This document shows, one piece after another, positions 12,401 through 24,400 of a stretch of DNA of 35,933 nt. This stretch comes from Candidatus Omnitrophota bacterium. Lineage in GTDB: Bacteria > Omnitrophota > Gorgyraeia > Zapsychrales > Fredricksoniimonadaceae. The notes beneath the pieces are model-generated. The model worked only from the letters and a program-made list of their open reading frames with translations, made no database searches and was not told the origin of the DNA. Where the stretch lies: positions 1-35,933 of the forward strand of contig CAJBYM010000102.1 of assembly GCA_903959815.1 (NCBI GenBank), in the 5' to 3' direction. Positions within the stretch are counted from its first letter, which is position 1; each line of letters starts with the position of its first letter. A program made the position numbers and the translations under genes.

Positions 12401-15400
12401 ACTTTAGCCGCCAAGAGGGCTTCTTCCTGGGCGATCATATAATTCAAATTCTTGTCTTCATCACTTAATTCAACACGACCATTGCGATACGTCCCATACA
12501 AACGCTCATTTAACTTGGTCTGCTGTTCATCGGTCAGCTTGAACTCATCGGGCCAAAGTTTCTTGAACCGTTCGAACTGCTCCCTGGCCTTTTGTTTATT
12601 GGCCTTCGGATCACGCAACGCTTTCAGATAACGCTGCTGGGCATCATAGATCTTGCGGGCAACCGTGCCTTCTTCGGGCACAAAGTCCACCGAGCCCTTG
12701 ACGCCGGTGGAACCACAATATTTCTTAACATAATTCGGGTCATAGGTCACGATCTCGTCGTCAATGCTAAGATCCAGCGCACGGCCCCAGGCCTGCAGCC
12801 ATTTCACAAAATAATCTCTGGTCCATACGCCGCGGCCGGTTCTCTTCCAATAATTGTATTTGGCCTTAGCCGCCACAAGGGATGTGTTCAGATTCACTTC
12901 ATCGATCTTCATGCCCTTGCCGCCTGTAATAGCGAGACCGGTCGTACCCTTGATACCATTAAGCGCTGTCTGAAGTTCTTCCGGAATGCCGGATGTAAAG
13001 TGCAGTTTCAAGACCGCTTCAATGCCGCTAATAGCCTGTTCCGGCGTACGCGCTTTCATGCCGCGACCGGGCTTTTCGCTCTTCAGATCAATATTGCTGA
13101 TGGCCAACGCCGCGACCTTAACATCCAGCGTGATACCCAGGAGGATCTTCACGACCTCGGGGTCGATCTTGTCGCTGTTAACAACGCGGAAAACCCAGCT
13201 CCAGAACTTGTAGATCTCAGCCTTGAATTTATTGGCGTAGAAATTGGTCCAGGTGGTATCCATGGCCTGATCAACACTAGCCGTGACCCTGACGGACGAA
13301 CCAACCTTTGGCTTTTCCGGATGATTGCTTAAAGCTTTCTTGATCTGCTCGAGGACGCCATCATACGCTTTCGCCAAATTCCGAAGCGCATCCTTCGCGC
13401 GCTCGTCATTATCATCAAAGTCGTCGCCATTTAACACCCTGGAAATATTAGCTTCCTTCGGAATATTCAAATATTGTTTTAACGAGGTGTCATCACCCGT
13501 CTTTTCCAGTTTGACAATTTCATTATGAAGCGCCTGAGGAATTTCATGAGGAGTCGCTTTTTTAGGTTGTGCAGATTTTTCAAAAGAAGGCTTGGCGGGT
13601 AAGGCTGGTTTTTCAGGCTTAGTGAATTCAGTCTTGGCTGCGTTCGACGGCGGGGCGGTGTTCTTCTGTGCTTTAAATTCTGTGTTCGGCACAAAGGGTT
13701 CTTCCACCTGCTCACCGATCCCGGCATTCGCCAGAGCAGCGCCCATATCATGGGTCATGCCATCCTGGATCTCCGCCACTTTCACACCACCATCCGCAAC
13801 ATCAAAACCTTTGATCGTTCCATCATTCTTATCAACAATAATGGCACGGCCCGTCTTTGTGCTTTCGATCTTAACCTGATTCTGATCAGTGGGCACAATA
13901 AACATACGGTATAAAGGATCCGCTAAAACTTCAGCAACAACGCGGCGCATATTTTCTTCAGTAGCTTCAATACCCAGCTTGTCTTTATTAACAAGGGTCG
14001 TCAAAGCTTCGCGCTGCGTCAAAGCTTTCTGCTGAACCTTCCACACCAAAGGATTCTCCGCATGAACAGTAACGGTCTGAAGCTTGATATCCGCTTTAAC
14101 AGCATTCTTCTGTAATAGATCGATCGTGTTCGTAAACAGGCTCTTGAAATCCTTCTTGATGCCATCCATATCCTGCCTGGCACCAACAGGGACCATCAAC
14201 TCATAATTGCCCAGGTCGATCGTGGCTACATGTTGCCCGTCTTCGCTGTCTTTATCGATAACGATCTTAGCTTTATTAAGATCAAGATCAGCAAGCGCCT
14301 GTTTAAACAACCCGTTGAAACGATACGCGATCTCACGCGCGCGGGTAAAATTAAGCTTGGCCATCTTCGAATATTTACGCACTTCAGCGGCATCGCCCCT
14401 CTTCATCGCTTGCTTCATAGCCGCCATGTTGCCATGACCTTCTTTGAGCTGGGTGTCTATTTCACCTTTAGCCGCATTAAGATCATAAATACCAACACCC
14501 TCACCGCCGTTCATCGCACCAAAAATAGCCTTGCGCTGGGTCTCATCATAACCAAACAATTTCTCATCATCAAAAGCCTTACCACCCAGCTTCTGGAACT
14601 TGCCTGTAATGGTAGAAATATTCTTGTTGTCTGTCATTGAAATGTAGCCATCACTAACCAGCTGATCCCATGTTGCCTGAGCAGAAGTGATCTTGTTTTC
14701 AGCTTCAAGCTTCTGGAAGGCGCTGAATTTCACCATACCATGATCTTTGCGATTATAACGGACCGCATTAACAGCCACATCCTTGCCATTAACTTTACTC
14801 GACATCTTGCCAGCCTTCTTCTCCATGCGATCCATCAAGTGCATAACTTCATGCTCTAAGACGTTGGTACCAACACGATCATTCTGCGACAAAGCGGCAA
14901 GCATCGTATTAACGCTTAATTTAATGCTGTGATTATCTGTTGTGGCGGCCTGTCCATCTTTATCAATGGTGAAATCTAGCTGGATCTCATTGATCCCGGC
15001 ACGTTTATCGATCTTATTAAAGATCTTAACCAGACGATCAGAGCTGAATGCCTGGGCAAGATCCTGTTCAATGTCCTTCATCTTGATCGTTAAAAGCCCT
15101 GTGCTTTCATTAACATACGTCGTAAGCCAGGGCCGGCGCTCAACGAGCTTCTGGATCCCATTAACCACCGCTTTCTCCGAGGATTCCTTCAGCTCCTGCT
15201 CGCCTTCTTCTGCTGCTTTCTGAGACAAGGACATGTTGTACTGAATGTTCGCAAGATCTTTATTCTCTTCCTTTATAGCATCCTCTAACACCTTGGCTGA
15301 AACAACCGCGGTCTTAAGCGCTTTATCCGTACTGATCTGAATCCCAAGGCCGGTCAACATCTCGCGATTCTGTTTATTCAATTCAATTTTATAAACACCA

Positions 15401-18400
15401 TTTTCATTCGCAAAGATCTCGTTGCCGCGGATGATCGCCTTCACATCTTCTTGGACACCGCCCCGATCATCATCTTTCAAATTATAAATATAATTGCCTT
15501 CAGCGCTCACGAGAGTTCCCGTAATAAATGTTTGTCCATCGGGTGCTTTAGGGGCCGTCAAAGCCGACGTAAGAAATGTTTGCCCATTAAACGTTATAGG
15601 TTCTGCCAAGGTCGACTGCCCGATAGAAGCATTGCCATTAGCCGGATTAAAGATCCAACGCTGAACGATCTGAACAGGAACTTGTGTCATATTATTTAAA
15701 CGATACTTCGTAATATCCTGCCCGACCACATCAACGTGCCTGTTATTCGGATCATATTTAACCCACATGACCCTGTCATCATTATCACGGAAATCAGCCA
15801 CCTTATATCCTTCTTGAACATTGTAACGCACAACGCTTGCCGCACGATCCAAAGCCTGATTCCAAGAATCGGAATCAAAAGCAGGCTGCTCATTTGCCAT
15901 ACTCTTAAGTGTTGATAATAAAGCCGTACCATTCGCTGTTAAACGCCCTGTAGCACGTCCGGTGGCCTGATTCGTTTCTAAAGCATTGTTCAACACCGGA
16001 AGCATCTCTTGAGCATTAACAGGCCCGCGTGTTCTAGAGATCACGGTCAACAGCTCCTCCGCCAATGTATCTTTCTTAACTCCTTTTAACATGTCATACG
16101 CCGCATCATTCTTAAACACTTCAGGAATGCGGCCTTCTTCTCTGCGGTCCAGCTTAACATCCCGTTCAACATCAACGCGCAGCGTTAAAACACCGGCCGC
16201 AGATTTATGTTCACGCGAGATCTCGCCCAAACGCGATTCTTTCATTTCACCCATCAAGCGTTCGTCCACAACCGCCTTACCCGTCGCACCCTCAACCCTC
16301 ATACCAGCAACCGCCTTATACACACGCTGCATGGACTGTTCGCCTTGTTCCCGATCACGAACTTCAGTTAACCTGAACAATTCATCGCCCGCTGCCATTT
16401 GTTGTTCTGCATCTGTGCCTTTTTTCATCATGATCGATTCAACAGAAGCACGCTCGGTCACAGTCAGGCGATTCTTATCAATATAAGAAACGATCTTGCC
16501 GCCATCCACATACGCGCGCTGTGCGCCGGTATTATTATAATCTGCCGTACCACGACCTAAAAGCTGATGATACTCATTGCGGCCCATCAACTCACCCACC
16601 TGACGCATAACAACACTATAAAATTTTTCATTCTTATCTCGGCCTGCAGCCTTCAAGGTCTTTTGAATATCGTTATAATCCAATGTGTTCATACCCGCAT
16701 CAAATCTGGGAATAATAAGAACAAACTTCTGTCCATTGAGCACGCATTGCTCAATCTCTTTTTTAGCTTGAAGAGCGCTGTCTGACTTTCCATCAGCACC
16801 CGTAACACGAATGATAGCAACATCTTTTCCTACCAAAGATTCTTTCAATCTTGTTTCCGCCCACGTCGCTTCATTGGTTGTACCCGTCTCAAAAACCTGC
16901 CCCAGGATCTTGGTTCTTTGACCCGCATCACTCTTAAGCTCACGCAAATCTCCTGAGGCTTCTGTAATAGTATCTTCAAGGGCCTTCTGAGCCACATTAT
17001 GATCGCCAACATAAAAATCAATATTGCCGCGTTCAAAATTTGTAAACTTACCCACGACCAAAACATCATCACGACCAAACTCATTTCCTGTTCTCTTCGC
17101 TAAATTCTCACCAGCCTCAACATTGCCCCCCAACGCTTTCACAAAGTGCAACGGGGGCGTACCGCTCAAAAGGATCGTATTCTCCCAGCCAGCAACAGCG
17201 GATATCTTATAAATATCAGCTGACGGCGCATCTTTCGGCCGCGACAAATAATCCAACACCGTGCCCTTGCTGGCCCCGACAGCTATCGCACACACCGCAG
17301 CATCGATCGCGGAATGGAAAATATGATCCCGCATCGTATTACCCTTTTGAGACAATGAAAAATTGAATGAAAAATCATCAAACTGTTTTTGAATATCATT
17401 GATATTATTAAAATCTGTCTTTAATCCAACTTCCCCATCCCAACGGACAACCACGCGCTTATCACGCAATAAGCCGCCGCTTTCAATGGTGCCGCGCACT
17501 TTCTTACCTTCTAACGTCCCTTCAACCGTAATATGGAAATCTCCTGTTTCCAAACGTGAAAGATGGCGGAACGCAGAACGAATAGCATCTTTAGCAAATG
17601 CCTGCGTATCCGCATCCAATGCTTTCTCTTTATAGATCCCGTTATACATCTCATTAACCCAAGTTGAATCCGGCTCAACCCGCAAAGAAACAGCGGCTTT
17701 ATCAGCCAAAACCGCTTCCAGGACTTTGTTATATACACCGGTCAGAACTTCTGCCTTGTGGCTTACAACTTCCTTCGCTCCGGCATCTAGCATGTTATAG
17801 ATCACATGCTCGCTCATAACTAAGCCCGCGCTTTCCGTCATAACCTGAGCATCATCCAGCACCAAACGATTCTTTCTTTCAGGATTCTTAGAATTGGAAA
17901 GGTCGCGAATAAAGTCGCCCGCCGCTCCGCCACGCAAGAAATGTGAATAGGCATCGGGCGCGGCCATAACAACTGTCTGCGCTTCATTGAAAACCTTATC
18001 ATTAATAGGAACTTCTCTCCAACCATCAAAAGGGCTGTCTTGCAAAGAAGCTTCTTGTGTTTTAAGATCCGTCAGCTTCTTCTGCTCAACTTCTCTCTCC
18101 TGCTCAGAAGACTTACTTGCTTTTAATTCTTGAGCTTCGATCTCTTTCTTTAATATTTCCCGCTTAACTGCGCGCTCCTCATTACCTTTTTGAATATCTT
18201 TAAAATCATGATAGTTAAATTTTAAAGCTGTATCTGCTTCTGTTTTTGAAGCAAAACCCCTGCCTTCATAAACAATCAAATACTTATAACCTTTATAATT
18301 GCCCTTGGCATCCTCAAAAGGAACTCTCTGAACAGCCTTGGCAAACTCCGGAATATTCGTTTGCGCAGGCGTGATAATTAAAGTTTTATCTTCTGCTGTT

Positions 18401-21400
18401 CTAAAACCAAGCTCGCGGCTAAGAGCATCGCCGAGTACGGCAATATCTGTTTTACCGCCACCCGTTCCTTTAGCAATAACGCTTCCACCCACCCCTATCG
18501 CTTGTCTGACAATGGCTTCAATAACAGGCGCACGATGCTTTGTTTCTGTCTTATTCGTCTTACGGTCTGTTTGTGAAACAGCGACGTCGGTATAAAGTAA
18601 ATCGTAATTTTCCCCATTATCTTTCCAATATTTCTCTGCGTTCCTCACCCAATTATATAACGACTCAATCTTCATTCCTCTTTCTTCAAATACTGCACGC
18701 GCATTGTCATAATTCTCGATCAAACTTCGCTGTGCCCCCGTAAAAGCATTAATATATTGTTCACACGTGCTTGCTTTTACTGTATTTCTTAAATAGCTAT
18801 TAACGGCCTTTTGTGTTTGATTCACGCGCTCTTCAAATCCTTTTGCATCATCCACAAGCTCTTCAGGCCTTACTATCTTTTCAAGCACGCTACGAACCTC
18901 TTCCGTCGAGAACGGCTTAAGCCCTAAACGTCTAATTTGAATCAATTCGCCCAACACAAGCACGTTTTCTTTAGAACGCAGACTGCGCTTAACATCTGTT
19001 CCTTGATTATCAGCTTCTTTCATTAAAGAATTTAAAGCATCCCTAAACACAACATTGTCAACCTTCTTATCATCACCAAGAAGCTCATTTTTCTCTTTTA
19101 ATGGCTTCACTGCCTCTTCTAAGAATTTAGCATCTCTTCCTGCAAACGCTGTTAAAGCAATGGTACGGATCATGACGCCCTCAATAGTCTTTAACTTTTC
19201 AAGACTCTCGATTCTCTGATCTGCATTCTTAATAGATTCGCGTCTTTTCTTATTGGCTTGCACTTGATCTAAATAGGGCTGAGCTTCCTTGCCATAACTC
19301 TGTCGGAAGAATGATTCCATGTGGTCATAGCTGATGCGCTGCGGAGTTTCATTACCTTCAGAAAAATCCTGTCCTTTTTCTGGCGATCCCTTATTAACAT
19401 TCTCACTTTTTACAGCCTCTTCTGCTAAATTTCGGGCTTGCTCAATGGCATGATTTTGAGCTTCCCGAACATGAGGAGCATCTCCATTTTCTTTGGCTTT
19501 TGTTATTAACTCCTGCAATCTTTCTTTCTGTGCAGGATCTGTTGTCTTCTCATGGGCCGCTGTCAAAATCGACAATGATCTTAACAAATCAACTGCTTGA
19601 ATATCCCGTTGGATCTGTTCATGAACAATCGGATCCGCTATTTTTTGTGCAGCGAGAGCATCAAGCACGATCTCTCTTTGCGAACCCTTGCTCAATAAAC
19701 CAAAAGCATCTGTGATTTCACTATCAATGCTACGCTCCATATCCCTACGCCCAACAACATCGGTCACTGTTCGGTTCAAAGAAAGATACTTCGCCTTCTC
19801 TTCTCCATGTTGTTTTTCAAGCGACTTTATCTGTTCCTCTATTACCGGAGTTGAGGCTTTTTCTCTTAAATTCTGCAAGTCCTTAGAAAGTTTTGCTAAA
19901 TCATTCGGATTAATCTTCATCCCCGCCTTTAACGCTTCCGTAATTCTCGGGATTCTTAATTCATACTCCGCACGCAATGAAGAATCTGCAGGCAACGAAC
20001 GCAGGGCTTTTTGCAAAGAAACTAGCTCATGTGACAAAATATTACTCTTGTACGCCACCTGATGCTGATTAGAAGCCACTTCTTTCTCTAAATCCGGAGC
20101 CCTTTCTGCCGCCTTTAAACTCTCTTGAGCTAGGAACAGCCCAGCATCAGAAATATTAGCTGCAATCGTACTATGAACAATTTCTAGTTTTTCACTGACA
20201 TCGCTTCTCTTATTCTTATCCACATCAGAAGTGCTATTCTCTAAACGCTTACCTTCATTCGTCAAATGCTGTGCATATTGTTCTAAAGCGTTTCTGTTAA
20301 ACATGTTTTCAAACTTGCTAGCAACTTCTATTGAAGATATCTCTCCGGAAGAAATTTTATTCTCAACATCCGTAACCGTCGACTGCAATACCTTTTCTTG
20401 AATAGAAACCAAGGTTTCTTGTGTTAAAAGATCATCCAACTTCTTCTGCTCCACTTCTTTTTCTGTTTCAGAAGCTTTGCTTAGCTTTGTCTTTTGAACC
20501 TCAATTTCTGACTTTAATACTTCGCGCTTAGAAAAGTTCTCCACAACAATGTTGGCTTGAGCAATTTTAACTTGTTCTTTAGCAATATCTTTTTGTAATG
20601 TCTGCTGTTGATCGCGCAAAACAACCTTGTCTTTCTCACCCTTTGTTTGATTCAATTTTTCTTCAACCAGCTTCTGTTTCTTCTGAATTTCTGACACAGC
20701 TTTTTCTGCCTGCACCGCTTCAAACTGTGCTTTGGCAACAACATTGCTTGGATTAGCGCGATATGCTGCCTCAATAATTTGTTGATGGCCTAATTTAAGA
20801 ATGTCCGCTCTCTGGGTCTGCAAAGATCCTGCCTCTGCCCTCTCAACAGCACCCTTACCGAGCAATTTTTCAATTCTACTATTCGCTTCAGCAAGAGATG
20901 CCGGCGCAGTTCCATCATTCTTCTTCAACGCCGCTAATCCATTTTGATACAAGATTTCTTGATCAACGTTTTCTCTAGCCCTTACTTGTTCTTGGCCCAG
21001 TTGAACATCTTTAAGTTGAGCCAAAACCACTTTCTCTTTAGCCTGAGAAGCATCTGTCATTGTCTTTTTAATACTCTCAACATCGGCGCCTTTACCCGCA
21101 GCTTCAATCGCTTGCTTACCAAAATCCGTATTCAAAACATTCACATCAAATGTTTTAAGGCCTGCTATTGTTTTATTCAGGGCCTCTAAACTAACCGCAT
21201 CCTTTATACTGGATGCTTGCTGTTGCAGATGATTTAATAAGGGCTTAACAGCAGCTTCTGCGGCTTTATTTACTGTTCTATGTTCGCCTTCAAGACGTGC
21301 CAACTCTGCCTGATGGCCTTCACGCGATTTATCAACTTGCAACGAATCATATTGAGCTTTTGCTATTGAATTATTAGGAGCTGTCTTATAAGCTTCCTCG

Positions 21401-24400
21401 ATCATGCGTTCACGGCCAAGCTTAAGAATACTGGTTTTCTGTGCTTCAAAGGATCTTGATGTTTCCTGACCGTTAGGCACATTCCGTAAATCCGAAATTG
21501 TATTATTCATGTCCATCAACGTCGCGGGCAGTTGAGCCGCAGCCTTGCCTGATGCAACAAGACCGTTTTGATATTCGATTTCTTTATTAAATTCTGAAAT
21601 CTTTGTTTCGTGCGCTTTTATTTCCCCATCTAGTCCAGTATTAATCTTCTGAAGAGATTCAATTTGAGTCTGATTAGTTCCCGGCTGCTTAGAAAGAGCG
21701 TCTATAAGTTGAACATTTTGACCCAATTGCTGCGCCTTAACCTGCATCATTTCATGCTCTGCAGAACTATTAACAGCGGTTTCTCTTGCCGTTAATTTCG
21801 CCACCTGGACGGCATCACCCTTGGCCTGTGCTACGATCTGTTCACGCCTGATCCCCTGCAATTCACTCTTACGCATATCCTTATTCGTAGCGTGATAGGC
21901 CGGAAGCCTCAAAAACAAAGACCAGTTCAAAAATTCTTTTGCGGCTCCGCCCATACTATGACGAACAACGTTTTTGCCTGTAGGACCAGAGAAATAGCTT
22001 GTCGTTGTTTCCTCATCTAATACCTTAACAAGTGCCGATGTACCCGTAACAACAGCTGGCATATAAAGAACATCGCGAACCAATCGAGCTCCCGTATTCT
22101 GTGCCAGGGCCCCTATCGCAGACAATGCCGTCTTTTTGGTCGTCAATTGTGCAAACGTCACTTCACCACGACTTGAAATGCCTTTTGATAGCGCTTGGAA
22201 TCCGCGCGCAAAACTTGTTTCAGCCCTCCCTGTAATCGTTGAAGCCATGCCTCCAACCTGAAGCACTGATAAACCAGGGCCCATCCAAAGACCAGACGTC
22301 GGACCTTTAATAGCACCTTGAACTAATGTGGATTCACCATTCTTTATCTTGTCCCATGTATTTTCTTCCAACAATGCCGTCATTGATCCTCTTCCAAGTC
22401 GAGCACTCTTTTCTTCACTCGCACCCAAAGCAAACGCAATATTCCCCACGGCTGAATTCATCAACGCAGTCCCCGCTTCAAACATGGGCGACACCAAAAC
22501 CCAATTCATTGCAGAACTACGGGCCTGATTATAAAGAGAAGCTTTCTCACCAATCCCCGTTTCTGCAAACTGCACAAGCTTATCTTTAACACCTGAAGCG
22601 TAGTCTCCAGATACATTATTGGCCCCACGGCTCTTGGCAATACCGAACGTCGCTATCATTCCGCCAACAACCGCACCATTCGTGGCATCTTTCCACATAT
22701 TCTCAGTCCCCATATACTTCCCAGTAGTATTTAGAGAACCGTTTAAAACCTTCACACCCGCACCAACAGCTCCTCCATATAAAATCATCCCGACCTTGCT
22801 ACTAGCCCCTCCCAATGTTTTCCAACTCGCCTCAGATGCTGTCTTAAACGAACGACTAGCCCCAGCAAACGCGGCTACAGCAAGGCCTCCTGTCAAAGCA
22901 TTCGACCAGGTATAACTTTCCTTAAGATTCGTTAACATGCCTTTATCTGTCGATGCCCCAGTTTCACCAATGGTCTTAAGGATACCTTCAACTCCTGGCA
23001 TCAACCCAGCGCCAACAACAAAACCAACGCCCGTGCGTACTCCAAACTGTTTCAACGCGCCTAATTTTCCTTCTCCCAGCTTGCTATAAAGACTGACGCC
23101 AGGCATATTGAAATTCTTAGCGATCAAACCAGCCCCCTGCATACCCGCTCCGAAAACAGCACCCTTCCAAGCCCCGCTTACAAACGAACTCCCAACATCA
23201 ACCGCAGTAAAACGCTGCCCTGTATATGCCTTAAACATCGTGTCTGAATAAACAGTAGTGCGTCCCCACAAAAGCCCCTGTGAAACCGCCTCCTGAGCAA
23301 ACTTTCCTGCGGCTGTCGTCATAGCCTTTGTTGTCAATCCTGTCGCACGCCCCAAGGGGCCAATCGCAGCAACAAATAAAAGGGCTGCATTCGTCTTAGC
23401 ATCAAGTGTTTGTCCTCCACTCTGCCAAGCATAAACAGCATTAATACCACCCACTACGGCCAAATTACGGCCAAGACTCATAACAACTTGCCGTAACAAC
23501 ACTTTTTCAGTTACCGCCTTTGTTACACTAGAAACTAATGTACTTAATCGGCCTGCTGTAACAGCAGCCAATACCACATTGGCGCCAGCAGAACCTATTT
23601 GAATTTTCCGATTAAGGTCCAAACTCGACAACTGTTCACCAAACTGAGACCGTGTCGAAAAGTATTTTCCGACCGCACTTTCCTTATTAAAAGACTTCCA
23701 ACTATTGGCAATAAAGAATTTCATTTGATGTTTGCCCGTTATACCAATAACTTCAACGGTATCATCAGCCTTAATTCCTCCAACCTTGGCCATATCTGTA
23801 ACAATATTCGCCGGCATAGAATAATATTGGCCATTAGATGTCCTAATATAAGCCATCGGTTGTTCTTTTGTTTTTGATGTCGCCTGTGTCGCCGCAGTAA
23901 AAAGACTTGTTTCTTGTGTATTGTTTGCCTTCTGATAATCCACCAAATCCCGATCCATACCATAAACTGTTTGCCGTCCCTCGGTAACCCCTTGTGAGTT
24001 CAAGAAACTCTCTTTGGTCATGGCTTCCATCAACTCAAGACCATACCCTGCCTTATAAGCTGCCTTACCACCCTTATTGGCCAAACCAAAAAAGATCTGA
24101 CTGTCTTTAGCAAAATAAATCTCTCCCATACCATCTGGATATACTTTGGCATAAGCAGCTTTTCCTTTAAGACCACTTGATGCGCTCTCACCGGCTTGAG
24201 CCTCTGAAACTTGAGGAGCCGCTTCTTCAAATAATGTCTTACCAAAGCCCTCTCCACCCAATCGAAGAGATGGGAAACTCGCAGAAATATGATCACCAAA
24301 CTCCGGCCTCCACTCAAAGCCGCTTCTTTCAGCTCTAATCATCCAATAATCCTTGCTAATGCCGTTTGGATTATCAGCGGTCCACGCCTCCCAGCGCGAT

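Noticed and set aside
18865-23613. Phage tape-measure protein
   Set aside because: Hydrophobic Gly/Ala helices followed by coiled coil do resemble a tape measure. However, the same chain holds SecA-like motors, and no phage structural genes are nearby.
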